This document shows, one piece after another, positions 26,380-33,475 of a DNA stretch of 64,000 bases. Made by a program: the position numbers and the translations under genes. This stretch comes from Hyphomonas oceanitis SCH89 (GTDB lineage Bacteria; Pseudomonadota; Alphaproteobacteria; Caulobacterales; Hyphomonadaceae). The notes under the pieces were generated by a model. That model saw only the letters and a list, made by a program, of their open reading frames with translations, made no database searches and was not told where the DNA came from. The stretch is taken from NCBI RefSeq assembly GCF_000685295.1, contig NZ_ARYL01000003.1, positions 124,001-188,000 of the forward strand, written 5' to 3'. How positions within the stretch are numbered: the first letter of the stretch is position 1; each line of letters opens with the position of its first letter.

Positions 26380-26976
26380 ATAAAGAATAAACCGTCCCCG
26401 CGTGTGCGCCGCTCTCCCGAGGAGTCGCGCAGCAATATCCTGTCGGCGGCGGAATCGCTGTTGGTGGAACAGGGCCCGCAATCGCTGCGGCTGGCCGATG
26501 TGGCCAAGGCCGCAGGCGTGGCCAATGCGACCGTGCTGCACCATTTCGGCTCGATCGATGCGGTGCAGAAGGCGCTGATGGAGCGGATGATCGGCGACCT
26601 GGTGGATGCGATCATGGCCATTGAAGTGCCTGCCGATGCCCCTGCAGCGGCGCGGGCGGCAGGGCTGAAGACGCTGTTCGATGCGTTCGAGACGCGCGGC
26701 GCGGCGCGGCTGGCGGCGTGGCTGGAGCTGACCGACGAGACGAGCCGGCTGACGCTGGTGCGCGAGGCGGTGCAGGAAGTGGCGCAGAAGAAGATTGCCA
26801 ATACGGGCGTGCCGACGGAGATGGCCGAAGAGCTGATCCTGCTGAGCGTGACACTGGCGGTGGGCGTCGGCCTGTTCGGGCCATCACTCAGCACGCTGAT
26901 CGGCAAGCCGCCGGAGCGGGCGCGCGAGCTGACGCTGGCGATGTTGCTGGCTTATTTGCAGAGCCTGTCGGCTTAG
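26374..26976 (+). CDS. TetR/AcrR-family transcriptional regulator
   Basis: About 200 residues. The N-terminal helix-turn-helix is SRSNILSAAESLLVEQGPQSLRLADVAKAAGVANATVLHHFGSIDAV in sequence order, the standard TetR pattern, followed by a helical ligand-binding domain. It is divergent from the PF10118 hydrolase and likely represses it through the dyad at 26366-26379. Two starts are possible, ATG 26344 or 26374. Neither has a ribosome binding site, so a leaderless message is conceivable. Confidence 0.9.
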   Translation: MSIKNKPSPRVRRSPEESRSNILSAAESLLVEQGPQSLRLADVAKAAGVANATVLHHFGSIDAVQKALMERMIGDLVDAIMAIEVPADAPAAARAAGLKTLFDAFETRGAARLAAWLELTDETSRLTLVREAVQEVAQKKIANTGVPTEMAEELILLSVTLAVGVGLFGPSLSTLIGKPPERARELTLAMLLAYLQSLSA

Positions 26977-27050
26977 GCGCCCGCGCGATCAGGCTTTGGT
27001 TGCACAATTTCGTATTCTCCCTAGATTACTTTAAAAAAAGGGGAGACGTC

Positions 27051-27536
27051 ATGTTGCGTATCGTGAAAATTCTGCTGATCCTGAGTGTGGCCGCATGGGC
27101 GCTGATTGGTGCGCTTGGCAATATTATCGACTGGGGCGGAACAACCGGAGCGGTGGCGGCGGCAACGTCCATGTCGACATTTGATACTGTGCCGGCGAGC
27201 GCGCGGGCGACATCGAACCCGGCAGTGATACTGATTGGTGCACTGCTGATTACAACCTTCAAGATTGGTGCCGGCGCCCTCTGCCTTTTGGGGGCGTGGC
27301 ACATGTGGGATGCGCGACGCGGTGATGCAGCGGATTTTGCCAAGGCGAAGTCGCTGGCGCTGACCGGCTGCGGTGTTGCCATGTTCATGCTGTTCGCGGG
27401 ATGGATCGTGATTGCGGAAACGTGGTTCGAGCTGTGGCGCTCACCGGTCCTGCTGGATCCTGTGCTGGGATCGGCCTTCCGGTATGGCGGCTTTATCGCG
27501 GTGATCGCGCTGTTTGTCGGGGCGCGGGAGGAGTAG
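27051..27536 (+). CDS. DUF2165 small integral membrane protein
   Basis: A 161-residue protein with four predicted membrane helices. The family features are a first helix LRIVKILLILSVAAWALIGALGNIIDW, the loop TSMSTFDTVPASARATSNP and a third helix ending WIVIAETWFELWRS. Its function is unknown. The ATG at 27051 is supported by AGGGGAGA. The longer frame upstream overlaps the TetR gene and is not used. An AT-rich TTTAAAAAAAGG stretch precedes it. Confidence 0.85.
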   Translation: MLRIVKILLILSVAAWALIGALGNIIDWGGTTGAVAAATSMSTFDTVPASARATSNPAVILIGALLITTFKIGAGALCLLGAWHMWDARRGDAADFAKAKSLALTGCGVAMFMLFAGWIVIAETWFELWRSPVLLDPVLGSAFRYGGFIAVIALFVGAREE

Positions 27537-27549
27537 GCGCCCCCGCGCG

Positions 27550-27906
27550 CTATTCCATCGGCAGTTCGAGGAAGTCGAGCGAGCGCTCCATGACGACGGT
27601 GCCGAGGTGTTCGCCGTAGACGCGCATGGCGTATTCGAACATGGGCGAGCCGACCTCGTTGAAGCCGACGCCGCAATTGCCCGCGGCGCTGAGGCCGGCC
27701 GTCATCATCAGCGAGCCGAGCACGCCGGTGGCCTCCTGCTTCTTCTCCTGCAGGGCCAGCAGCATCAGCTGTTTCATCTGGGCGATGTCGGCCTCTGTCG
27801 CATTGGCGACCATGCAGGCGGCGACCTCATCGGCGCGGTCCTCGGCAAGGGCCGGGGCGGCGGAAAGGCTGGTGACGGCAAGCGCAAGGCAAAGCGTGCG
27901 GATCAT
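27550..27906 (-). CDS. Small exported protein of unknown function
   Basis: A 118-residue protein with a signal peptide (IRTLCLALAVTSLSAAPALA). The helical mature part begins EDRADEVAACMVANATEADIAQMKQLMLLALQ, with a second cysteine at GNCGVGFNEV; the pair could form a disulfide. I do not recognise the family. The start is supported by AGGAG seven bases upstream. It is convergent with DUF2165, separated by 13 bases. Confidence 0.75.
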   Translation of the reverse strand: MIRTLCLALAVTSLSAAPALAEDRADEVAACMVANATEADIAQMKQLMLLALQEKKQEATGVLGSLMMTAGLSAAGNCGVGFNEVGSPMFEYAMRVYGEHLGTVVMERSLDFLELPME

Positions 27907-28057
27907 GGGAGGACTCCTGGATTTGACCGCCGAGGGATAGGCGCGGATCGTGGCAGGAATGGGGTGGCGCTGCGCGGGGGAGGTTACGGTTGCGTTAGGA
28001 GGGGGAGGCGGCGCGGCGTAGTATGCATTAGACGTAGCGCAATGCATCCTATGCTTA

Positions 28058-28750
28058 CTACGTGCGTCGTTTATAGACGACATAGCTGTCGATAATATGT
28101 CTCTGGAATTCATCGGGATATGCGCGAACAAAATGAAGATTGGCGAGTAACGCATCAGTCGTGTTCGTAAAAAATGGGTCAGCCCTGCTTGGCCAGACTT
28201 CGAATACGGTCGCTTGCTCCGAATCATGCGGCGAAAGGAAGTACACAGCGTCAAATGCTGGTGCTTGCAGACTTAACCTCCGACGGATCAATTCTTGTAC
28301 AGGTGGAGCAATGAAAAACTGCTCATGAGTCTTGTAAAGAAGTAGCAGCCGAAAAGGTCCACCTTGTCGTTTGGATTTCTTCTCGATAAGCGCACAGGTC
28401 AAGTCGGCCATGTCTCCGATACCTAACTGGCGAGGCGCATCATCATATGAGACGTGCAATTCTTGAAGGGGTGCAAATTCTGCCAACTCCAGCAGTCTTC
28501 TTTGGCCATCGCTGCAAACAACTGAGAAGTCGAGATCGTTCTCCTCATTGCTGATGAGCTCTGAAAAAGGAGCTAATGCGATCGGCATTCGACCGGCGTT
28601 GCCGACGAAAAGTGTGGCAATCATATCTTCAATTGCTGTTTTGGTTTCTGGAAATTGAACCGGATGGTGAGTAATTCCCTGAGGCCCAACGCTGAACGGC
28701 CCGGTCACCCCGGTAGGCTTTTTCGGGCTGCGTTTAGCTTTTTTTGCCAT
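28058..28750 (-). CDS. Unrecognised protein on an AT-rich islet
   Basis: A 230-residue soluble protein with a very basic N-terminus (AKKAKRSPKKPTG). It contains the segments NEENDLDFSVVCSDGQRRLLELAEFAPLQ and ADLTCALIEKKSKRQGGPFRLLLLYKTHEQF, an alpha/beta pattern faintly like a nuclease-type fold but without a complete catalytic set I can point to. I do not name a function. Base composition is clearly more AT-rich than the flanking genes and codon use differs, so it was probably acquired by transfer. The start MAKKAKR is preferred over an upstream in-frame ATG. Confidence 0.7.
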   Translation of the reverse strand: MAKKAKRSPKKPTGVTGPFSVGPQGITHHPVQFPETKTAIEDMIATLFVGNAGRMPIALAPFSELISNEENDLDFSVVCSDGQRRLLELAEFAPLQELHVSYDDAPRQLGIGDMADLTCALIEKKSKRQGGPFRLLLLYKTHEQFFIAPPVQELIRRRLSLQAPAFDAVYFLSPHDSEQATVFEVWPSRADPFFTNTTDALLANLHFVRAYPDEFQRHIIDSYVVYKRRT

Positions 28751-28902
28751 TCGAAAATAACCTAATCTGCCTAGAGCCAACCATGTGCTTCGGACTGGTA
28801 CAAGTCCGATACAGATAGAAACCTGCAGCTTGTTAGACAAGAGCCGCAAAATTTCGATATGCGAATGGGTCTGTGATTCGTAGGTATGCTGAGGTACTGT
28901 CG

Positions 28903-28914
28903 ATCAAGCTTGAT
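28903..28914. repeat. 12-bp palindrome at the islet/hemB boundary
   Basis: ATCAAGCTTGAT is a perfect palindrome that ends at the hemB stop codon, where base composition changes from the AT-rich islet to the GC-rich core. It could be a recombination scar or chance. Confidence 0.35.
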
Positions 28915-29909
28915 TAGCCCAGTTTATCCGCCGCCTCTTCCGCGAAGTACGTGATGATGCCGCTGGCGCCCGCGCGTTTGAAGCACATGAGGGACTCCAT
29001 CATGACGCGGTCGCCGTCGATCCAGCCGTTCATGGCGGCGGCCTTGATCTGGGCGTATTCGCCGGAGACCTGGTAGGCGAGGGTGGGGACGCCGAATGTG
29101 GTGGATACGCGGTGGACAATGTCCAGATACGGAAGACCCGGTTTGACCATGACCATGTCGGCGCCCTCGGCGAGGTCCAGCGCGACTTCGCGCAGGGCTT
29201 CCTCGCTGTTGGCGGGATCCTGCTGATAGGTTTTCTTGTCGCCCTTGAGGGACTTGGCCGAGCCGATGGCGTCGCGATAGGGGCCGTAGAAGCCGCTCGC
29301 ATATTTGGCGGCATAGGCGAGGATCATCATGTTGGTGAAGCCCTCGTCGTCGAAGGCCTGGCGGATGGCGCCGATGCGGCCATCCATCATGTCTGACGGG
29401 GCGACAATGTCGGCGCCGGCAGCGGCATGGGCGAGGGCCTGCTGGACGAGCTTTTCCACGGTGGCATCATTCGGGATGGTGCCGTCGGCATCGAGCAGGC
29501 CGTCATGGCCGTGGGTGGTGTAGGCGTCCAGCGCGACATCGGTGATGAGGCCGATCTCGGGGGCGGCCTCCTTCATGGCGCGCAGGGCGCGAGGGACGAG
29601 GCCGTCGGGGTTGAGGGCGCCGGAGCCTGTCTCGTCTTTCCCCTCGGGGCCGATATAGGGGAAGAGGGCGATGGCGGGGATGCCCAGCTCGCTGGCGCGT
29701 TTGGCCGTGAGGGCGGCTTCCTTGACGCTGAGGCGGTCGATGCCCGGAAGGCTGCCGACGGGCACGCGGCCCTCGCCATCATGCACGAAAATGGCCCAGA
29801 CGAGGTCGGCGGGCGTCAGCGTGTTTTCGGCGACAAGGCCGCGAATCCAGGGGGACTGGCGCAGGCGGCGCATGCGGGTGGCGGGGAAGGATTGGGGAAA
29901 CTGGGTCAT
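28914..29909 (-). CDS. hemB: Delta-aminolevulinic acid dehydratase (porphobilinogen synthase)
   Basis: A 331-residue cytosolic enzyme that condenses two 5-aminolevulinate molecules to porphobilinogen in haem and chlorophyll synthesis. The two active-site lysines are Lys202 in AYAAKYASGFYGPYRDA and Lys256 in MVMVKPGLPYLD. The metal segment reads TDVALDAYTTHGHDG, with aspartates where zinc-dependent enzymes have cysteines, so this is the zinc-independent, magnesium-type form known from alphaproteobacteria and pseudomonads. Length is normal. Confidence 0.97.
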   Translation of the reverse strand: MTQFPQSFPATRMRRLRQSPWIRGLVAENTLTPADLVWAIFVHDGEGRVPVGSLPGIDRLSVKEAALTAKRASELGIPAIALFPYIGPEGKDETGSGALNPDGLVPRALRAMKEAAPEIGLITDVALDAYTTHGHDGLLDADGTIPNDATVEKLVQQALAHAAAGADIVAPSDMMDGRIGAIRQAFDDEGFTNMMILAYAAKYASGFYGPYRDAIGSAKSLKGDKKTYQQDPANSEEALREVALDLAEGADMVMVKPGLPYLDIVHRVSTTFGVPTLAYQVSGEYAQIKAAAMNGWIDGDRVMMESLMCFKRAGASGIITYFAEEAADKLG

Positions 29910-29939
29910 AAGCGGATAGATGCGGCAGATCGGGGCGAT

Positions 29940-30476
29940 CTACAACCAGCCAATGCGACGCATCATGAAGCAGCGCTTGGAGAGGTCGAGACTGGTGGCC
30001 TGGACCTTTTCAAGATCGATCATCCAGTCGGCCTTCTTTGTGGCGGCAATTTCGCGGAAGCCGAGGCGGCGATAGAAAGGGCCGTTCCAGGCGAGATCGC
30101 GGAAGGTGGACAGCGTAATGCATTTCAGCTTGCGGGCCTTGGCCTCGCTGGCGAGACGGGCGATCAGGGCGCGGCCGAGGCCCTTGCGGCCATGATCGGG
30201 ATGCACGCTGATCTGGTCGAGATAGAGTGTGCCGCCGCGCTGGGACGTGAGCGCGAATCCGACCGCGCGGCCTTTATGGTCTCGCGCGACGAGGAGGTCA
30301 TCATTGGCGATGGCCTGCTCGAAAACCTCTTGCGGCACATGGTCATTCAGGGCCTCTGCCGAGAGGAGGCCGGTTTCGGCAAATAGCGTGCTGGCCGCCA
30401 GATCGACGCGGATCAGGGCAGGTATCTCATCGCGAGCGGCGCGCGTGATCGAATAATCGTCGGGTAAACGGCGCAT
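29940..30476 (-). CDS. GNAT-family N-acetyltransferase
   Basis: A 178-residue protein. The acetyl-CoA binding motif is VHPDHGRKGLGRALIARLASEA, followed by ITLSTFRDLAWNGPFYRRLGF, the standard GNAT C-terminal half. The substrate is unknown. ATG 30476 is chosen; a longer frame overlaps the divergent acyl-CoA dehydrogenase start. The two genes diverge with about 55 bases between their starts. Confidence 0.9.
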   Translation of the reverse strand: MRRLPDDYSITRAARDEIPALIRVDLAASTLFAETGLLSAEALNDHVPQEVFEQAIANDDLLVARDHKGRAVGFALTSQRGGTLYLDQISVHPDHGRKGLGRALIARLASEAKARKLKCITLSTFRDLAWNGPFYRRLGFREIAATKKADWMIDLEKVQATSLDLSKRCFMMRRIGWL

Positions 30477-30532
30477 TGACTCTCGTGGCGGCAGTTTGTC
30501 ATTGCTGGCGAGTGTAATGAATAAGGGACAAA

Positions 30533-31678
30533 ATGCCAATGAGCGCCATGTTTACAGACGAGCAGGTCATGATCCGCGATATGGCGCAGAAGTTTGCCGT
30601 GGAGCAGCTGCTGCCGCATTCGGAGAAATGGGATCAGGAGAGCCATTTTCCGGTCGATGTGATCAAGCGCACGGCGGAACTGGGCTTTGCGGGCATCTAT
30701 GTGAAGGACGATGTCGGCGGATCGGGCCTGACGCGGACCGACGCGGCGCTGATCTTCGAGCAGCTCTCCTATGGCGACGTGTCGACGGCGGCGTTCATCT
30801 CCATCCACAACATGGCGAGCTGGATGATCGACACGTTCGGGTCAGAGGAGCAGCGCCAGGCTTGGGTGCCGCGGCTGACCTCAATGGAGCTGATCGCGAG
30901 CTATTGCCTGACCGAGCCGGGCGCGGGATCGGATGCGGCGAGCCTGAAGACGAAGGCCGTGAAGGATGGCGACGACTATGTCATCACCGGCACGAAACAG
31001 TTCATCTCGGGCGCGGGCACATCGGACGTTTACGTGCTGATGGCGCGCACGTCTGACGATGGGGCCAAGGGCGTGTCGGCCTTCATCATCGAGAAGGGCA
31101 CGCCGGGCCTCAGCTTTGGCGCGAACGAACGCAAGATGGGCTGGAAGAGCCAGCCGACGGCGCAGGTGATTCTCGATGGCGTGCGCGTGCCGGCGGCGAA
31201 CAGGATTGGCGAAGAGGGGCATGGCTTCCGCTTTGCGATGGCGGGGCTGGACGGCGGACGACTGAACATTGCGGCCTGTGCCCTCGGCGGCGCGCAGCTG
31301 GCGCTGGACAAGGCGGTGGCCTACGCCAAGGAGCGGATGCAGTTCGGCAAGGCGCTGGCGGAATTCCAGTCGATGCAGTTCAAGCTGGCCGACATGGAGA
31401 CCGAGCTGCAGGCGGCGCGCGTGATGCTGTACGAAGCGGCCGGGCGGCTGGACGGCAAGACGCCGGACGCGACGCGCTGGTGCGCGATGGCGAAACGGTT
31501 CGTGACGGACACGGCGTTCAAAGTGGCCAATGACGCGCTGCAGGTGCATGGCGGCTATGGCTATCTCGCGGACTATGGCGTGGAGCGCATCGTGCGCGAC
31601 CTGCGCGTGCACCAGATACTCGAGGGCACGAACGAGATCATGCGGGTGATCATCTCGCGGGACATGCTGAAGGGGTAG
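30533..31678 (+). CDS. Acyl-CoA dehydrogenase (short-branched/isobutyryl-CoA type candidate)
   Basis: A 381-residue flavoenzyme that makes a 2,3-enoyl-CoA from an acyl-CoA and passes electrons to ETF. It has YCLTEPGAGSDAAS (signature 1), the QVHGGYGY motif, and ILEGTNEI with the catalytic glutamate near the C-terminus. Length and sequence style resemble ACAD8 (isobutyryl-CoA dehydrogenase). AGGGA lies five bases before the start. Codons 346-381 lie in a 121-bp segment that recurs 1629 bases downstream. Confidence 0.95.
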   Translation: MPMSAMFTDEQVMIRDMAQKFAVEQLLPHSEKWDQESHFPVDVIKRTAELGFAGIYVKDDVGGSGLTRTDAALIFEQLSYGDVSTAAFISIHNMASWMIDTFGSEEQRQAWVPRLTSMELIASYCLTEPGAGSDAASLKTKAVKDGDDYVITGTKQFISGAGTSDVYVLMARTSDDGAKGVSAFIIEKGTPGLSFGANERKMGWKSQPTAQVILDGVRVPAANRIGEEGHGFRFAMAGLDGGRLNIAACALGGAQLALDKAVAYAKERMQFGKALAEFQSMQFKLADMETELQAARVMLYEAAGRLDGKTPDATRWCAMAKRFVTDTAFKVANDALQVHGGYGYLADYGVERIVRDLRVHQILEGTNEIMRVIISRDMLKG

Positions 31679-31688
31679 GGGCTAGCGC
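31568..31688 (+). repeat. 121-bp direct repeat, copy 1 (3' end of the acyl-CoA dehydrogenase gene)
   Basis: This segment encodes residues 346-381 and the stop codon, plus ten bases beyond. It matches 33197-33317 at 116 of 121 positions. The five differences are all at third codon positions and are synonymous. It marks the left border of the DUF1963 islet. Confidence 0.95.
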
Positions 31689-31719
31689 TACGGGGCAAAC
31701 CAAAAGTGTGGGGCAGGAA

Positions 31720-33192
31720 ATGGTTGGGTTAGATGATCTGTTGATCGCGCTTCAAAGACGCCGTGCTATTTGTGTAGATGTTGCCAAGAGGCCGCTTCGT
31801 CGGGACGCCCCATATTCAGGAAGTTATTTTGGTGGATTGCCCCTTCTGCCATCTGATATTTTATGGCCGAAAGTTGACGTTAATGGTGATGGCTCTGACA
31901 TCCGTAGTCAAACTTTTCTCGGACAGATAGATCTGGCTGATTTGCCAATTCAGGCGAGGAAAATGTTGCCCCGATCTGGCTTGCTCCTGTTCTTTGCGGA
32001 TACGCGGGATGAGGTGCGCGACGTGCAATGCGACGTCATTTACGTCGACAAGAAAGATCTTCCCGACGTCCCCCGAATGGCCCCGGACGATTTAATGCAG
32101 ATGAATTACGATGTGGAGCCGGATGAGTGGCTTGATGACACTGATCTACTCAGGAAGGTGGATTTTCGATATAGTGTTCATTTCGCGCCATTTAGTAGCA
32201 TTTCGGACTCGGAAGACGGGGCGGCGACTTGGGGATGGAAAACTGGTTCGGCATATGAGCAGCGGCATATGCAATACATGCTTGAACAAGCGGCTGCACT
32301 TCGGCGGCGTCTGCTGTCCGCTTCAGGGCTGAGTGAATTTGACCGAGCTCCCGCAGAAATAAGGATCAATGAACCGGGAATCCTAAGGGACTTCTGGGGA
32401 GGGCCATACACGTGGGCAGATGTAAGGCTTTGGGTCCGGGCGATGGATATCCGGCAAAGATTGTACCTTGAGCCGCCAGAGCAATATCGCACATGCCAGA
32501 AGCCTTCCGTCTTGTTCGCCCTGATAGACGAAGTGCGGCCGCATTTCGAAGAGGTCGTACAGATCAAGGAAGAGCTTCGGCAAGTGTCACTAAGCCATGA
32601 TGAATGGACCCCTGTGCCGGCCGACTTCAAACTTAATATTCTCGAACGGCTTAATGGAAATGCACTGTCAGGGCGCGGATTTAGTGAATCCTGGAAAGCT
32701 GTGGACGCTGCCATTTCCGAGGAGAACCGCAATGCCAGAGAAGCGGGAAGGGCTCCTGAATTCGATAGTGGGCTCATATATTATACAACTCCGAGGTCTT
32801 TGAACGAAGTAGTCATGAAATACTCCAACGGAATTATACCTTTCAATGTGAGGCGAGCCTTTCATGAAGGGGTCGATGCTGAAAGCTTATATCCAAAAGC
32901 TGTTGTGGATACTTTTGCAAGATCGCGGTCTGTTGGTCAGAAGATACGCCAAGACATTGATCCGTCTAATCCCTTCTTCACTGCTCCTGCTTTAAACCAA
33001 ATGTTTGGTTATGGAACTTCAGTCCAATCGGCACCTTACGAATTCAGCGACAAGGTGCTTCTCCTGCAGTTGTTTGGAGGTCATTTCCGTTGGCTTAGGG
33101 GGGTGTCATGTGTATTCCAGATCTGGATATCGCCTTCAGATTTGAAGCGGCGTCGTTTTGACAAAGTTTTTGCGACACGGGAATGTAACTAG
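31720..33192 (+). CDS. DUF1963 (YwqG-like) protein on an inserted islet
   Basis: About 490 residues, clearly more AT-rich than its neighbours and with unusual codon use. The YwqG/DUF1963 motifs are SYFGGLPLLPSDILWPK, TFLGQIDLADLP, LPRSGLLLFFADT near the N-terminus and GYGTSVQ ... VLLLQL near the C-terminus, with a long divergent middle part. DUF1963 proteins are of unknown function and frequent in mobile, toxin-immunity-like settings. GTG 31708 is an alternative start. The gene fills the space between two copies of the acyl-CoA dehydrogenase 3' end; its stop is four bases before copy 2. Confidence 0.85.
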   Translation: MVGLDDLLIALQRRRAICVDVAKRPLRRDAPYSGSYFGGLPLLPSDILWPKVDVNGDGSDIRSQTFLGQIDLADLPIQARKMLPRSGLLLFFADTRDEVRDVQCDVIYVDKKDLPDVPRMAPDDLMQMNYDVEPDEWLDDTDLLRKVDFRYSVHFAPFSSISDSEDGAATWGWKTGSAYEQRHMQYMLEQAAALRRRLLSASGLSEFDRAPAEIRINEPGILRDFWGGPYTWADVRLWVRAMDIRQRLYLEPPEQYRTCQKPSVLFALIDEVRPHFEEVVQIKEELRQVSLSHDEWTPVPADFKLNILERLNGNALSGRGFSESWKAVDAAISEENRNAREAGRAPEFDSGLIYYTTPRSLNEVVMKYSNGIIPFNVRRAFHEGVDAESLYPKAVVDTFARSRSVGQKIRQDIDPSNPFFTAPALNQMFGYGTSVQSAPYEFSDKVLLLQLFGGHFRWLRGVSCVFQIWISPSDLKRRRFDKVFATRECN

Positions 33193-33196
33193 CGAG

Positions 33197-33317
33197 GCGG
33201 ACTATGGCGTGGAGCGCATTGTGCGCGACCTGCGCGTGCACCAGATACTTGAGGGCACGAACGAGATCATGCGGGTGATCATTTCGCGGGATATGCTGAA
33301 GGGCTAGGGGCTAGCGC
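33197..33317 (+). repeat. 121-bp direct repeat, copy 2 (displaced 3' end of the acyl-CoA dehydrogenase gene)
   Basis: This stretch reads as the last 36 codons of an acyl-CoA dehydrogenase plus stop, but no upstream part of that gene remains in frame. It is 96 percent identical to 31568-31688. All five differences are synonymous, so it comes from a gene that was under selection, probably the original 3' end or one from a relative. Confidence 0.95.
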
Positions 33318-33388
33318 CAAAGTTTAGACCAACAGAAGTAATTCCCAGAAGTAGCATTGCGATCTTGTCCGGATTTCGTAATCTGCCC

Positions 33389-33402
33389 CCAATAAAAATT
33401 GG
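33389..33402. promoter_or_regulatory. Dyad upstream of the crystallin/aerolysin/lectin gene
   Basis: CCAATAAAAATTGG is a perfect dyad (CCAAT, AAAA, ATTGG) 74 bases before the start codon at 33476, in an AT-rich stretch likely to carry the promoter. It may be an operator. Confidence 0.35.
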
Positions 33403-33475
33403 AAAGTCTTATCCTGGGCGCGGGAATCCTCCCCGTTGTGGAAGATAATTCCAATCAACAAGGGTAGGGAAAATA

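Noticed and set aside
33197-33307. Second acyl-CoA dehydrogenase pseudogene
   Set aside because: Only the last 36 codons exist and all changes are synonymous; it is better described as a displaced 3' end than as a decaying gene.
31568-33317. Interpreting the islet as a transposon or integron
   Set aside because: No transposase, integrase, terminal inverted repeats or attC-like structure; only the long direct repeat of a coding end is present.
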